Notes under the pieces: generated by a model
What the model saw: the letters and a program-made list of their open reading frames with translations, nothing else
What the model was told of the DNA's origin: nothing
The model's database searches: none
Shown: positions 42,668-52,630 of the stretch, piece by piece
How positions within the stretch are numbered: position 1 is the first letter of the stretch
Layout: each line of letters begins with the position of its first letter
Source: an uncultured Opitutia bacterium
Lineage (GTDB): Bacteria; Verrucomicrobiota; Verrucomicrobiia; Opitutales; Opitutaceae
NCBI GenBank assembly: GCA_903902745.1
Contig: CAIUWA010000012.1
Coordinates: 24,926-88,925, forward strand
DNA: 64,000 nucleotides
Direction: 5' to 3'
Position numbers and translations under genes: made by a program

Positions 42668-43627
42668 ATGTCGTCCCATTCCCACGGGGGTAAAATTGAA
42701 CCGAAATTCTCGGTCACGCTCTTTGTCACCACCATTCTTGTCACGCTCGCGGGCCTCTTCGGATTGCTCGCCCTGGCCGTGCCGGGCGTCTGGCAGGCGC
42801 AACTCGCCGCCGGGTGGGGATCGCTCGTGGCCGTCTTTCTGGTCGTCCACCTCCTGGCGGCGTTCGTCGAGTTTGGCTTTCATCGCTACGTCCTACATGC
42901 GCCGCTGGTGCCTTTCCTGAGTTATTTCTACAAGCAGCACACTTTACACCACGCCCTCACGCGCATCGGCTATCAAAAATCGCGCGACGGCAAGGAAGCC
43001 ATCCCGCGCCTGGTCGAGAGCGTGGCGGTGAACCGCTACCCAATCGTCGAGGAGCCCCAATACGAGGCCTCCTATTTCCCGTGGTATACGATGGCGGTGT
43101 TCTCCCTCCTGGCGACCGTTGTCCTGGCCCCGGTGCAGTGGCTCCTGCCGAATGTGCCGGTGTTTCTCGGCGGTTTCCTGGGCATCGCCTGGGCCATCTC
43201 ACTTTACGAAATCATCCATGCGATTGAACACTGGCCGCAATCCACCTGGGACCGCCTGATCGAGCACCCGACGCTCGGCCGCTTCTGGCGGAAGGCCTAT
43301 GCGTTCCACCTACGGCACCATGCGGACATCCGCTGCAATGAGGCGATCTCGGGCTTTTTTGCCCTGCCTCTCCCCGACTTCCTCCTCGGCACCTATATCG
43401 ACCCCGAGACCCTGTATACCCACGGCAAGCCGGTCGACCCCAAGCAATTTGTCAGCCCCCGGCCCCGTTTCGCCTTCATTCGCTGGCTGGATCGCAAGGC
43501 GGACGAGTCCGTGAAGCGCCGCCGCCAGCGGCGCGCCTCCGAGGTTTCAGCCGTTCCCGCGGAAGAAACGCTGCCTCCGGTCGGACCCAAGTTCGCCGCG
43601 ATGTCGGAGAGCCGGTCGCAGTCGTGA
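42668..43627 (+). CDS. Fatty acid hydroxylase/sterol desaturase superfamily membrane protein
   Basis: A 319-residue protein with about five TM helices and the His clusters of the di-iron hydroxylase superfamily: HRYVLH, a KQHTLHHALT box and HLRHHADIRC near the C-terminal third. The start at 42668 is chosen over longer options because it opens a soluble MSSHSHGGK stretch before the first TM helix. Such enzymes hydroxylate or desaturate fatty acids, carotenoids or other lipids at the membrane. The substrate cannot be read. It is 58 bases before carA. Confidence 0.8.
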   Translation: MSSHSHGGKIEPKFSVTLFVTTILVTLAGLFGLLALAVPGVWQAQLAAGWGSLVAVFLVVHLLAAFVEFGFHRYVLHAPLVPFLSYFYKQHTLHHALTRIGYQKSRDGKEAIPRLVESVAVNRYPIVEEPQYEASYFPWYTMAVFSLLATVVLAPVQWLLPNVPVFLGGFLGIAWAISLYEIIHAIEHWPQSTWDRLIEHPTLGRFWRKAYAFHLRHHADIRCNEAISGFFALPLPDFLLGTYIDPETLYTHGKPVDPKQFVSPRPRFAFIRWLDRKADESVKRRRQRRASEVSAVPAEETLPPVGPKFAAMSESRSQS

Positions 43628-43685
43628 TCTTTCGCGCGCGTTTGCCCTTGGCACGCGCCGTCCGACACCTTTTCGTCGGGCTTTG

Positions 43686-44858
<1,173 letters not shown>

Positions 44859-44900
44859 AACCGTGGAGGGCCCGGATTCTGCCGCAGGTTCCGCGAGCCG

Positions 44901-45644
44901 TCACCCCAGCCACTGCTCGAATTTCTTCGCATCCTCCGGCGTGTCCACGCCGATGGTCGGGTCGGCAGTCACGCCAACGACGATGTCGAGACCGTTCTCC
45001 AGGACGCGGAGCTGCTCGAGTTTTTCAATCTGCTCGTAACGGCCGGGTGGCAGCTTGGAGAATTTCTCCAGCAGGCCGGCGTGGTAGGCGTAAAGCCCGA
45101 GGTGCTTGTGGCAGGGGTTCGCCGCCAGCCAGGCGTCGTCGATCGTGAGGCCGAGGTCCCGCGAGAACGGCAGGCGTGAACGGGAAAAATACAGCGCCCG
45201 CCCGTCCGTGCGCATCACGACCTTCACCTGATTCGGATTGTAGAAATCAACGATGCGCTGGAACGGCGTGGCCAGCGTCGCCATCGGCACCGGGCCGTCG
45301 ATCAGCTTCGCCAGTGACCGGATCTGCGCGGCCGTGACCAGCGGCTCGTCCGCCTGGATGTTGATCACCTGGTCGGCGCGCACCGTGCGGTTGGCCTCTG
45401 CCAGCCGGTCCGTGCCACTGGCATGCCCCGGGTCCGTCATGATGACCTGGAATCCGGCCGCCACCAGGGGTCCGCGCAATAATTCATGGTCGACGGCGAA
45501 CCAAAGCGGGATTTCCGGGGTCTGGCTCGCGATGCGTTCCGCCACCCAAATGACCAGCGGTTTGCCCTTTATAACGTGCAACAGCTTGCGCGGGAAGCGG
45601 GTGGACTCGAGGCGGCAGGGGACGATGATCGCAAGTTTGGACAT
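44901..45644 (-). CDS. kdsB: 3-deoxy-manno-octulosonate cytidylyltransferase
   Basis: A 247-residue CMP-KDO synthetase. The nucleotide-binding opening IIVPCRLESTRFPRKLL, the WVAERI segment, the ASGTDRLAEA block and VINIQADEPLV are the classic family motifs, followed by the KHLGLYAYH and LEQLRVLENG stretches. It activates KDO for lipid A core synthesis, which supports a Gram-negative envelope. The ATG at 45644 gives the normal length; the longer frame upstream is not needed. It is convergent with carA (42 bases). Confidence 0.95.
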   Translation of the reverse strand: MSKLAIIVPCRLESTRFPRKLLHVIKGKPLVIWVAERIASQTPEIPLWFAVDHELLRGPLVAAGFQVIMTDPGHASGTDRLAEANRTVRADQVINIQADEPLVTAAQIRSLAKLIDGPVPMATLATPFQRIVDFYNPNQVKVVMRTDGRALYFSRSRLPFSRDLGLTIDDAWLAANPCHKHLGLYAYHAGLLEKFSKLPPGRYEQIEKLEQLRVLENGLDIVVGVTADPTIGVDTPEDAKKFEQWLG

Positions 45645-45727
45645 CGGTTGGCATGCTGGCGGCTGGTTTTTGGGTTGCAAGCCGGTCACGAGGCCCGGAT
45701 TTTGCCCGGCCTGTCTTTTCAGCCGTC

Positions 45728-46027
45728 ATGGATAAAACCGAAGCCACACCTGCCAGCCAACAGCTCACCCGCGAGCTGGTGGTACAGAACAAGATGGGCA
45801 TTCACGCCCGTCCTGCGGCCATGATCGTGCGCATCACGAACAAGTTCAAAGCCGAGGTGTTCGTCGAAAAGGACGAGGAGCAGGTCAACGGCAAGAGCAT
45901 CATGGGCCTGATGATGCTGGCAGCGGGCAAGGGCTCGAAGGTGAAGTTTCTCGCCACCGGCGATGATGCCACCGCGATGCTGACGGAGCTCGAGGCACTC
46001 TTCGCCCGCAAGTTCGACGAGGCTTAA
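45728..46027 (+). CDS. ptsH: HPr family phosphocarrier protein
   Basis: A 99-residue HPr with an N-terminal extension of about 12 residues. The phosphorylated histidine is His26 in MGIHARPAAM and the regulatory serine position is Ser57 in NGKSIMGLMML, so control by HPr kinase is possible. No other PTS gene is nearby, so it may be a regulatory HPr of the kind found in bacteria lacking sugar PTS. Divergent from kdsB by 83 bases. Confidence 0.92.
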   Translation: MDKTEATPASQQLTRELVVQNKMGIHARPAAMIVRITNKFKAEVFVEKDEEQVNGKSIMGLMMLAAGKGSKVKFLATGDDATAMLTELEALFARKFDEA

Positions 46028-46035
46028 AGCCCCAT

Positions 46036-46112
46036 CGCGGAAACGCGAAAGGGCGGAAAGACCGGGAGTCATATTCCCCTGTTCTGGACTACCCTGCTTT
46101 CGCGTTTCCGCG
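46036..46112. repeat. Extragenic inverted repeat (IR-G)
   Basis: Perfect 15-base arms CGCGGAAACGCGAAA (46036-46050) and TTTCGCGTTTCCGCG (46098-46112). The outer part continues to CTTCTGCGATTAAAT, which covers the stop codon of the TatD gene at 46122. It lies between the convergent HPr and TatD genes. Confidence 0.85.
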
Positions 46113-46121
46113 CTTCTGCGA

Positions 46122-46919
46122 TTAAATGCCGAAAAACTTCCGCGCGTTCGCGGTCGTGACTGCCGCCAGTTCGTCGCACGGCACGCCAAACACCTCTTTC
46201 GCCGCGAACTCCGCGGTGTGCCGCAGGAACGCCGGTTCGTTGGGCTTGCCCCGGTGCGGCATCGGCGTGAGCCACGGAGCGTCCGTCTCGATCATCAGCC
46301 GGGCCAGGCCCTGGGCTTTCGCCGCCGCGCGGACGTTGGCGGCGCTCTTGTAAGTCAGAATTCCCGTGAACGAGCCCCAGGCCCCGCGGCGCGTCAGCTC
46401 CGCCATCTCCGCCTCGCCCTCGACGAAACAGTGAAAAACGACACGCGTCCAGTCGACGCCGCTGGCATCAATCATGTCCACGCACTCCTGGAAAGCCCCG
46501 CGGGAATGAATCACGACCGGGCAGCCGAGGCGCTGGGCGATGGCCAGACCTTGCGTGAAGGCCGCGCGCTGCCAGCCGAAGATTCTTTCCGCCTCCTCCG
46601 TCTCCTTCGGCAGGTGAAACCGGTCGAGCCCGATCTCGCCCAGCGCGACCGGGCGGGGCGTGTTTGACCAGTATCCCTCCACCTGCGCCAGCGCGTCCTC
46701 CCACCCCGCATCGACCGAGCACGGGTGCAGCCCGACGGAATAATGGATGAAGCCGGCGTGCTCGCGCGCGAGGTCGCTGTAAAGCGACCAGTCATCCAGC
46801 GCCGTGCCGATCGTCACCATCGCCTCCAGCCCCGCCGCGCGCGCGCGCTCCAGCACCGCCGGCAGCGTCCCGTCGCGGGCGTACGAGTCTAGGTGGGTGT
46901 GCGTGTCGATGAGGGACAT
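46122..46919 (-). CDS. TatD family metal-dependent DNase
   Basis: A 265-residue TatD-like hydrolase. Metal ligands are His7 and His9 in DTHTHLD, a glutamate in ALGEIGLD, a histidine in VIHSRGA, a histidine in VVFHCFVE and an aspartate in IETDAPWL. Members are 3'-5' exonucleases or deacylases for DNA repair and RNA quality control. It has an unusual SRGA where many have SR-(E/D)A. Housekeeping role likely. Confidence 0.92.
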   Translation of the reverse strand: MSLIDTHTHLDSYARDGTLPAVLERARAAGLEAMVTIGTALDDWSLYSDLAREHAGFIHYSVGLHPCSVDAGWEDALAQVEGYWSNTPRPVALGEIGLDRFHLPKETEEAERIFGWQRAAFTQGLAIAQRLGCPVVIHSRGAFQECVDMIDASGVDWTRVVFHCFVEGEAEMAELTRRGAWGSFTGILTYKSAANVRAAAKAQGLARLMIETDAPWLTPMPHRGKPNEPAFLRHTAEFAAKEVFGVPCDELAAVTTANARKFFGI

Positions 46920-47167
46920 GGCCAGAGCCTCCAACTTCGTGGTTCCGGCAGCAATGCCGTTTCGGGCGTGGACGAGCCACGTCGCTGCCCAGTTCCTTGT
47001 AGGGGCGTGTCTCGTGCGCGCCCAGTTCACTTCCCAGGTGGCCGGAGGAGATTTGAAAGCGTCTTGAAATTCCCCGCCCAGCCGATGCTATTGTCTCCAA
47101 CCTCCCTTCCATCCGTCAGGCGCAGGTCACCCCACCCCAGACCGTCCAACCCCAGATATCCTCCTTC

Positions 47168-48307
47168 ATGAAATCCCCACTCCTTTGCTTCGCAACGATG
47201 CTGCTGGGCGCGAGCCTCGCCTCGGCCCAGACCGCCCCCGCTCCGGCCACTGCGCCTGCCGCCGCTCCCGCCGGCCGCGCCGGCGGCAACGCCCGCCCGC
47301 CCGCTCCGCAGCGCGATCCGCTCACCGCCGGGTACGTCAAGGCCACCGAACTGCCCGACGGCCAGGTTCCACCCATGGAAGCCGATGGCAATTTCATCAT
47401 CGGGCCGACCCACCCCGCGGCGCCCGAAATGAGCCCCGTCGCGGAAGGCCAGCCCAAGGGCAAGGTCTACACCTTCACCCTCGACTCGGCGGACAGCAAA
47501 TTCTACCCGGGCGTCGAGCGTGATGAGCCCGCCGCGGGAGCCACACCGGCCGGGCCGAACGGCACGGGGAGCAACCACCCCAAGCCTTATACGCGCAAAG
47601 TTTCCGTTTACGTGCCCGCGCAGTATGTGCCCGGGACGGTGGCGCCGGTCTTGATCACCACCGACGGCGATGGCCGGGCGCACAATGTGCTCGATCATCT
47701 CATTCCGCAGAAAAAATTGCCCGTGATGATTGTGGTCTCAATTCCTCCCGGCGGCCCCGATGGCCGAGGCGGCCAGCGCAATCTGGAGTACGACACCGTG
47801 TCCGGGAAATACAGTGACTTTGTCGAAACCGAAGTCCTGCCCATGGCCGAGAAAGTCGCCAATGTGAAACTCACCAAGGATCCGGACGGACGTGCCGTGA
47901 TGGGCACCAGCTCCGGCGCCGCGGCGAGCATGACCATGGCGTGGCTGCACCCGGAGCGCTATCATCGCGTGCTTACGTTCTCCGGCACTTTCACCAACAA
48001 CCAGTGGCCGGCCAATGAGGAGTATCCGCATGGCGCCTGGGGACTCCACGAAACACTGATTCCCAACAGCCCCGTCAAACCGCTCCGCATTTACATTGAG
48101 TGTGGCGACCGCGACAACTTCGGCGGTGACATGCGCGACTGGGTCGTGGCCAACGAGAACATGGCCAAGGTGCTCGCCGCGAAAGGCTATCACTACAAGT
48201 TCGTCTTCGCCCGCAACGCCGGCCACACCGACCGGCCGACCATCTCGCAGCTGTACCCGACCGCCCTGCAATGGATCTGGCAGGGCTATCCGATCGCGGG
48301 AAAATAA
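47168..48307 (+). CDS. Secreted esterase of the alpha/beta hydrolase (esterase D/Fes-like) type
   Basis: A 379-residue exported protein with a signal peptide ending near Ala20 and an Ala/Pro-rich linker to about 50. The catalytic domain has an oxyanion region PVMIVVSIPPGG, nucleophile elbow GTSSGAAASM, an acid in IECGDRDNFGG and the catalytic His in ARNAGHTDRPT. It resembles enterochelin esterase-like or carbohydrate esterase enzymes such as those cleaving feruloyl or acetyl esters. The substrate is not determined. An intrinsic terminator follows. Confidence 0.85.
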   Translation: MKSPLLCFATMLLGASLASAQTAPAPATAPAAAPAGRAGGNARPPAPQRDPLTAGYVKATELPDGQVPPMEADGNFIIGPTHPAAPEMSPVAEGQPKGKVYTFTLDSADSKFYPGVERDEPAAGATPAGPNGTGSNHPKPYTRKVSVYVPAQYVPGTVAPVLITTDGDGRAHNVLDHLIPQKKLPVMIVVSIPPGGPDGRGGQRNLEYDTVSGKYSDFVETEVLPMAEKVANVKLTKDPDGRAVMGTSSGAAASMTMAWLHPERYHRVLTFSGTFTNNQWPANEEYPHGAWGLHETLIPNSPVKPLRIYIECGDRDNFGGDMRDWVVANENMAKVLAAKGYHYKFVFARNAGHTDRPTISQLYPTALQWIWQGYPIAGK

Positions 48308-48332
48308 TCTCCCCCTAAACGATTTCACAGTG

Positions 48333-48364
48333 GGCGGATCGCTTCCAGCGGTCCGCCTTTTTTT
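48333..48364 (+). terminator. Intrinsic terminator after the esterase gene
   Basis: Stem GGCGGA (48333-48338) with TCCGCC (48352-48357), loop of 13 bases, then seven T. The T-run ends in the stop codon of the convergent M32 peptidase gene (48363-48365). Confidence 0.85.
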
Positions 48365-49859
48365 ATACCCGATAAAGCGTACCGTAACGCTCGCGCAGAT
48401 AGCGCATGAGCGCATGGGGGGAAAGCGGTTCGCCCGTGACCTTGCGCACCAGGGCAAGGAGATCGTGACGCCGGCCCTCGGCGTGGACATGGGTGCGCAA
48501 CCAGCCCAGCAACCGTGAAAAATCTCCCCGGGCAAAATCATCCTCCAGCCCGGGGAGCGCGGCCAGGGCGGCGTACCAGAGTTGGGCGGCCATCATGTTG
48601 CCGAGGCAGTAGCTCGGGAAGTAGCCGAACGCCCCGCCCGACCAGTGCACATCCTGTAGCACGCCCTCGGCGTCATTTGCCGGTTCCAGCCCGAGCAGCT
48701 CGCATGAGGCCGCGCGCCAGGCCTCCGGCAGGTCGCGCACCGCCAGCTCGCCCGCAAAAAGTTTCTTCTCCAGCTCGAACCGGAGGATGATATGGAGGTT
48801 GTAAGTCACCTCGTCGGCATCGACCCGGATGAGCGTCGGCACCACGGCATTGATCGCGAGATAGAGCTGGTCCGCCGTCACCCCGGCGGTCTGCGTGGGA
48901 AAAATTTCCCGGAAGCGCGGCTCAAAGTTCCGCCAGAACGCCCGCCCGCGCGCCACCTGGTTTTCCCAGAGGCGGCTCTGCGATTCGTGCACGGCCATGC
49001 CGGCATGCATGCCGAGGGCGGTCCCGCCCAGCGCCGGGGACAGGCCCTGCTCGTAAAGTCCGTGGCCGGTCTCGTGGATCGAGCTGAAGAGCGCGTCGAG
49101 CGGCTCGTCCACATTGAAGCGCGTGGTCATGCGCGTGTCGGCGGCCGTGCCCGAGCAGAAGGGATGCAGCGCCACATCGAGCCGGCCGCGCTGGTAGTCG
49201 AAGCCCAGCCGCTCCGTCACCTCACGCAGGAACACCCGCTGGCCCTCGACCGGAAAACCGCGGAGCACGCCGGCGGGCGGTTTCACCGGCGAGGCGAGGA
49301 TCGCGCGCACGAACGGCACGAGGCCGCGCTTCAATTCGTCAAACAACCCGCCGATCACCCCGGCAGTCAGGCCCGGGTCGTTCTGGTCGATGTAATAATC
49401 ATAGGGCGCCGCGCTCCGCCCGAGGTAGGCGGCCTCGCGCTTCGCGAGCACGAGGTGCTTTTCCAGGAAGGGGACGTAGCTCGCAAAGTCGCTCTTCGCC
49501 CGGGCCGCCGCCCACGCATGGTAGGCGTGGCTGGTGAGCGCCGCCTTTTCGCGCACAAAATCGGCGGGAAGTTTCGTCACGCGGTCATAGTCGCGCCGTG
49601 CCTGGCGCACCACCGCCCGTTCGTCGGGCGTCTGGCCGGAGGCGCCGGCCTCCAATTCACCCAGCAGTTCACCCAGGCGGGCCTCACTGCCGGCGGCATG
49701 CCCGAGTTCGGCGAGCAGGGTCAGCTGGCGGGCGCGGTGCTCGGCGCTCGCCGGCGGGAGGTTAACCTGCTCATCCCAGCCGAGCAGATCGGACACCGTG
49801 GCGAGCAGGTGGGTGCGCTGGAGCCGGGCAACCAGTTCGGCGTAGGCCGGGGAACTCAT
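48363..49859 (-). CDS. Carboxypeptidase M32 (Taq type)
   Basis: A 498-residue cytosolic zinc carboxypeptidase. The HEXXH motif is HETGH at 262-266, with a conserved glutamate downstream. The HPF-x-SG, DTRMTTRFNVDEP and SRLWENQVARGRAFW blocks and the closing LLGWLRTHVHAEGR stretch are diagnostic. It removes C-terminal amino acids with broad specificity. It is convergent with the esterase gene. Confidence 0.95.
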   Translation of the reverse strand: MSSPAYAELVARLQRTHLLATVSDLLGWDEQVNLPPASAEHRARQLTLLAELGHAAGSEARLGELLGELEAGASGQTPDERAVVRQARRDYDRVTKLPADFVREKAALTSHAYHAWAAARAKSDFASYVPFLEKHLVLAKREAAYLGRSAAPYDYYIDQNDPGLTAGVIGGLFDELKRGLVPFVRAILASPVKPPAGVLRGFPVEGQRVFLREVTERLGFDYQRGRLDVALHPFCSGTAADTRMTTRFNVDEPLDALFSSIHETGHGLYEQGLSPALGGTALGMHAGMAVHESQSRLWENQVARGRAFWRNFEPRFREIFPTQTAGVTADQLYLAINAVVPTLIRVDADEVTYNLHIILRFELEKKLFAGELAVRDLPEAWRAASCELLGLEPANDAEGVLQDVHWSGGAFGYFPSYCLGNMMAAQLWYAALAALPGLEDDFARGDFSRLLGWLRTHVHAEGRRHDLLALVRKVTGEPLSPHALMRYLRERYGTLYRV

Positions 49860-49910
49860 GCCGGGAAGAAACGGGAAGCACCGGCGATGCGCAAGCGCCG
49901 CGGTCGGCAG

Positions 49911-50022
49911 ACCAGATGGTCGGATGATCCGATGATCGGATGGTCAGAAGCCCCAGGATCGGGAGGTCTGAATCGCAGACTGTCTTCAGATCATCAGACC
50001 ATCCGATCCTCTGACCATCTGG
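49911..50022. repeat. Extragenic inverted repeat (IR-H)
   Basis: Arms built on CCAGATGGTC (49913 onward) and GACCATCTGG (50013-50022) with further GATC-rich pairing inside. It uses the same words as IR-A at 1892-1945. It lies between the M32 peptidase and DUF4097 genes. Confidence 0.7.
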
Positions 50023-50030
50023 GCCCGCAC

Positions 50031-51014
50031 TCAGCTGAAGGGCGGGACCTCGCCAGTGAGATTCACATGGCCGCCGCTGGCATGCGCGCTGATCACTGTG
50101 CCGCCGGCATTAACCCGCGCGACCAGGCTCCGGCGACCCAACCCACCCGACTCGGTCACCAGCGGGAGGTTCAGCTTTCCTACGGGAATCATGCGGACCT
50201 GACCCCAGAGGGAGGATACCGTGAGGTCGACGTTCGCGGAGGGATCGATCTTCAAATTGATGTCGCCGCCACTCGCCTGCAGCGATGCCTTGCCGGAAAA
50301 TTTTCGTGGGATGCCGGCCGTGATGTCCCCGCCATCCGCCCGCGCGTCCAGCCCGCCGGCCACGGAGAGCAGGTCAATGTCGCCATTGACCGCGGTCACC
50401 GTGGCCCGTCCCCCGATGGGTCCCGTGCGAATGATGCCCCGCCTCGTCTTCAGCTCTACGTCGCCGGTGCAGGCCGAGACGATGATGTCCCCCTCGTCGT
50501 TCTGCGCCGTCAGTGGGCCGTCGACATGCCGGCAAAAGATCGTCCCCAACCCGGTTTTCACCGCGACCTTGCCCGTGATGTCGCCGACCCGGATCCCGCC
50601 ATCGCCTGAAGCCAGATCGAGAATACAGGTGCGCGGTACCATGAGGGTGATGCCGACCTCCAGCCGACCCTCGTCCTGCCAGACAAAACGCACGCGGGTT
50701 TCAGCGGGATTCGAGGCGCGCAGGGTGAGGGTGTCCCCCTCCTGCCGCCAGTCGAGTTGAAGGCGGGCCAGCGCGCGGGCCGCGGCCTCATTGTCCTCGA
50801 GTCCGCTGGTCGCGGTGATCTTCACCCGCACCACGCTTTCCTCGGAAGACTCGACCGTGATGGTGCCGCGATAAGTCGCGATCTTCAACGTGGGCCGGCC
50901 TTGGGCCGAAAACGCCCGCTCCTCCATCCGCTCCCGCGCCAGGCCGGCTGAAGCCGCCAGGAGCAGGAGGAAAGCAAAAGTGAAGCCACGAAATCCCATG
51001 CGGGAAATTCGCAT
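50031..51014 (-). CDS. Exported DUF4097-type beta-strand repeat protein
   Basis: A 327-residue exported protein with a signal peptide ending near Ala25. It opens with a beta domain (TLKIATYRGTITVESSEESVVRVKI) then regular short strands with GDITGKVAVKTGLG, NDEGDIIVSACTGDVELKTRRGIIRT and GGDITAGIPRKFSG. This periodic pattern is typical of DUF4097 putative adhesins, which form a right-handed beta-solenoid. The function is not known. It stands alone between two inverted repeats. Confidence 0.82.
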   Translation of the reverse strand: MRISRMGFRGFTFAFLLLLAASAGLARERMEERAFSAQGRPTLKIATYRGTITVESSEESVVRVKITATSGLEDNEAAARALARLQLDWRQEGDTLTLRASNPAETRVRFVWQDEGRLEVGITLMVPRTCILDLASGDGGIRVGDITGKVAVKTGLGTIFCRHVDGPLTAQNDEGDIIVSACTGDVELKTRRGIIRTGPIGGRATVTAVNGDIDLLSVAGGLDARADGGDITAGIPRKFSGKASLQASGGDINLKIDPSANVDLTVSSLWGQVRMIPVGKLNLPLVTESGGLGRRSLVARVNAGGTVISAHASGGHVNLTGEVPPFS

Positions 51015-51089
51015 CGCTTCCTCCGTCCCGCAAGGGACGCCGGCGTGAACAACTACGCACGGCGGCTAAGTAGTTACCGGCCGACGAAA

Positions 51090-51215
51090 TAAAAGCTCCA
51101 GGCACCAACCTCCATGTTCCAATGAAACTTCAATTCCCCAGCCTCCGGAAATTGGAATTTCGGATTTGAGGCTTCATTGGCGTTTGGCGCTTGGAATTTG
51201 AAGTTTCCGCGCCAG
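51090..51215. repeat. Extragenic inverted repeat (IR-I)
   Basis: Imperfect arms. The best paired parts are TTCCAATGAA (51117-51126) with TTCATTGG (51173-51180) and a TTGGAATTTGAAG segment at 51193-51205 that pairs with the AACTTCAATTCC segment at 51127-51138. It occupies most of the 274-base gap. Confidence 0.6.
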
Positions 51216-51288
51216 CGATTCCCGCGGCCCATCCCAATGTCAGCCTTTTGACGATGGCAGCTTCGGTTGCGGCCTGGCCGCGGCGCGG

Positions 51289-51549
51289 TCAAACCTTCGC
51301 GCTGTTGTCGCTCTTGTGGTGGGCGTGTGAACGCCGCTGTTCATGCGCCCGTAAGGCAGCGTCCTTCGCGATGTCGCGGCTTTTGACCAGGAACCGCCGG
51401 CCGACGATTTCATTCTCCCCGTTGGCCAGGGCCGCCATGCACAGCATGGTCTCCGCCCGCGCCTCCAGCCGGCTTGCCGGAAAACGCGTGTGCGCCGCCA
51501 GCCAGCGCACAGTGTCGCGCAGGGGATCGGGGGAGGAGGAAGGATTCAT
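51289..51549 (-). CDS. Small hypothetical protein, coupled to the membrane protein gene
   Basis: An 86-residue soluble, charged protein that is Ala/Glu-rich and ends in an HEQRRSHAHHKS stretch. It has no recognised domain. Its ATG overlaps the stop of the gene upstream by 4 bases (ATGA), which argues that it is real and made together with that membrane protein. Function unknown. Confidence 0.55.
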   Translation of the reverse strand: MNPSSSPDPLRDTVRWLAAHTRFPASRLEARAETMLCMAALANGENEIVGRRFLVKSRDIAKDAALRAHEQRRSHAHHKSDNSAKV

Positions 51550-52088
51550 GGGGCGGGCAGTACGAGACGCACCGGCATGCGCGCGAGTCGTTCGAGGAGC
51601 CGCAACTCATCGCGCAACGGCCACCAGTCGTAAAGATAGATTTCCAGCGGGCGCCACATCGCCACCCAGCCGATGATCATCAATCCCTCGCGCACGATGT
51701 CCGCTGCGGTGCCGGCTCCAAGCCGGACGGCAAATCCGCTCAGGAACAGGCAGCCCGCGAGGAATCCCAGCCCGATGACCAGGTTCAGCCGACCCCGGCG
51801 CATCAGTTGCCGGAACTCGTGCCGCTTCATCTCGGCGCGGACGGAAAAATAATGATGCACCGCCTCCTCGACCCCCGCCACGCGGTCAGGCGGCGGCTGG
51901 GTGGCGAGCTGGATCGACAGCTCCAGCTCATGGTCTTTCGGATGCTCGCGCGCCCAGCTCACGATGAACTCCTCGGCATCCGCGTCGAGGTCACGGTCGA
52001 GGAACGGCGAGGGATCCATCGAGTTGAAGAGCTGCGGAAGCTCCCGCAGCTTCAGCTCGATCCGGGCGCTGGAAGGATGCGGTTTCAT
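51546..52088 (-). CDS. Hypothetical membrane protein (two TM helices)
   Basis: A 180-residue protein. Residues 1-100 are soluble and helical with an EFIVSWAREHPKDHELELSI stretch; two TM helices follow (LVIGLGFLAGCLFLSGFAV and IVREGLMIIGWVAMWRP), then a basic C-terminal tail. The ATG at 52088 overlaps the Spx/ArsC-like gene stop by 4 bases. Not recognised as a known family. The three genes 51289-52444 form a tight operon. Confidence 0.6.
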   Translation of the reverse strand: MKPHPSSARIELKLRELPQLFNSMDPSPFLDRDLDADAEEFIVSWAREHPKDHELELSIQLATQPPPDRVAGVEEAVHHYFSVRAEMKRHEFRQLMRRGRLNLVIGLGFLAGCLFLSGFAVRLGAGTAADIVREGLMIIGWVAMWRPLEIYLYDWWPLRDELRLLERLARMPVRLVLPAP

Positions 52089-52444
52089 GTTTTCATTAGC
52101 GCGGCGGACCACGCGGCTTCGTTGAAGCCCACCAAGCCGGCCTGCGGGCCGAGCAGGAATGGCCGCTTCACCAGGTTGCCGTTGTGGGCCAGCAGTTCAA
52201 TGGCCCCAGTCGGGGTCATCCCGGCCAGCTTCTCGCCGAGGTTCTGCTCGCGGTAGTCCCGGCCCGAGGTGTTGAAGAGCCGGCGGATTTCACCGCCCTG
52301 CTCCGCCAGCATCGTGCGCAGCTCGGCCGCCGTCGGCGGCGTCTCGCGGATCGGATGCTCGCTGAAGGTCAGCCCCTGCGCCCGCAGCCATTTCACGGCG
52401 CGGCGGCAGGTATCGCAATTGGCGTAGGTATACACTTTGAGCAC
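52085..52444 (-). CDS. Spx/ArsC family thioredoxin-fold protein
   Basis: A 119-residue protein with the CDTC motif at Cys10-Cys13 (YANCDTCRRAVKWL), then FSEHPIRETPP and KRPFLLGPQAGLVGF. This is the arsenate reductase/Spx/YffB-type fold. A GTG at 52444 is chosen because it gives the normal short N-terminus. YffB-like members act as glutathione- or thiol-dependent reductases or regulators; true ArsC activity is not claimed. It is co-translated with two small genes downstream. Confidence 0.82.
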   Translation of the reverse strand: MLKVYTYANCDTCRRAVKWLRAQGLTFSEHPIRETPPTAAELRTMLAEQGGEIRRLFNTSGRDYREQNLGEKLAGMTPTGAIELLAHNGNLVKRPFLLGPQAGLVGFNEAAWSAALMKT

Positions 52445-52630
52445 TCCCCAACCTCGCGGCTCCGACCCCACGAAGCAAGCGCGGCCCAGATTCCGGAGCC
52501 ATAGCCACTGCCTATGCAGATGGTCACGGAACAACCTGTCTTCCGTCCCCCGTCTCCCGTCCTCCTTCTCCCGTCTCCAGCCATCTCCCCGTTGACCCGC
52601 GGCCTCTCTTCCCCGCATGCTCGCCGGCCA

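Noticed and set aside
48792..50609. Plus-strand frame of about 600 codons opposite carboxypeptidase M32 and DUF4097
   Set aside because: Shadow frame that runs through an inverted repeat and two real genes.
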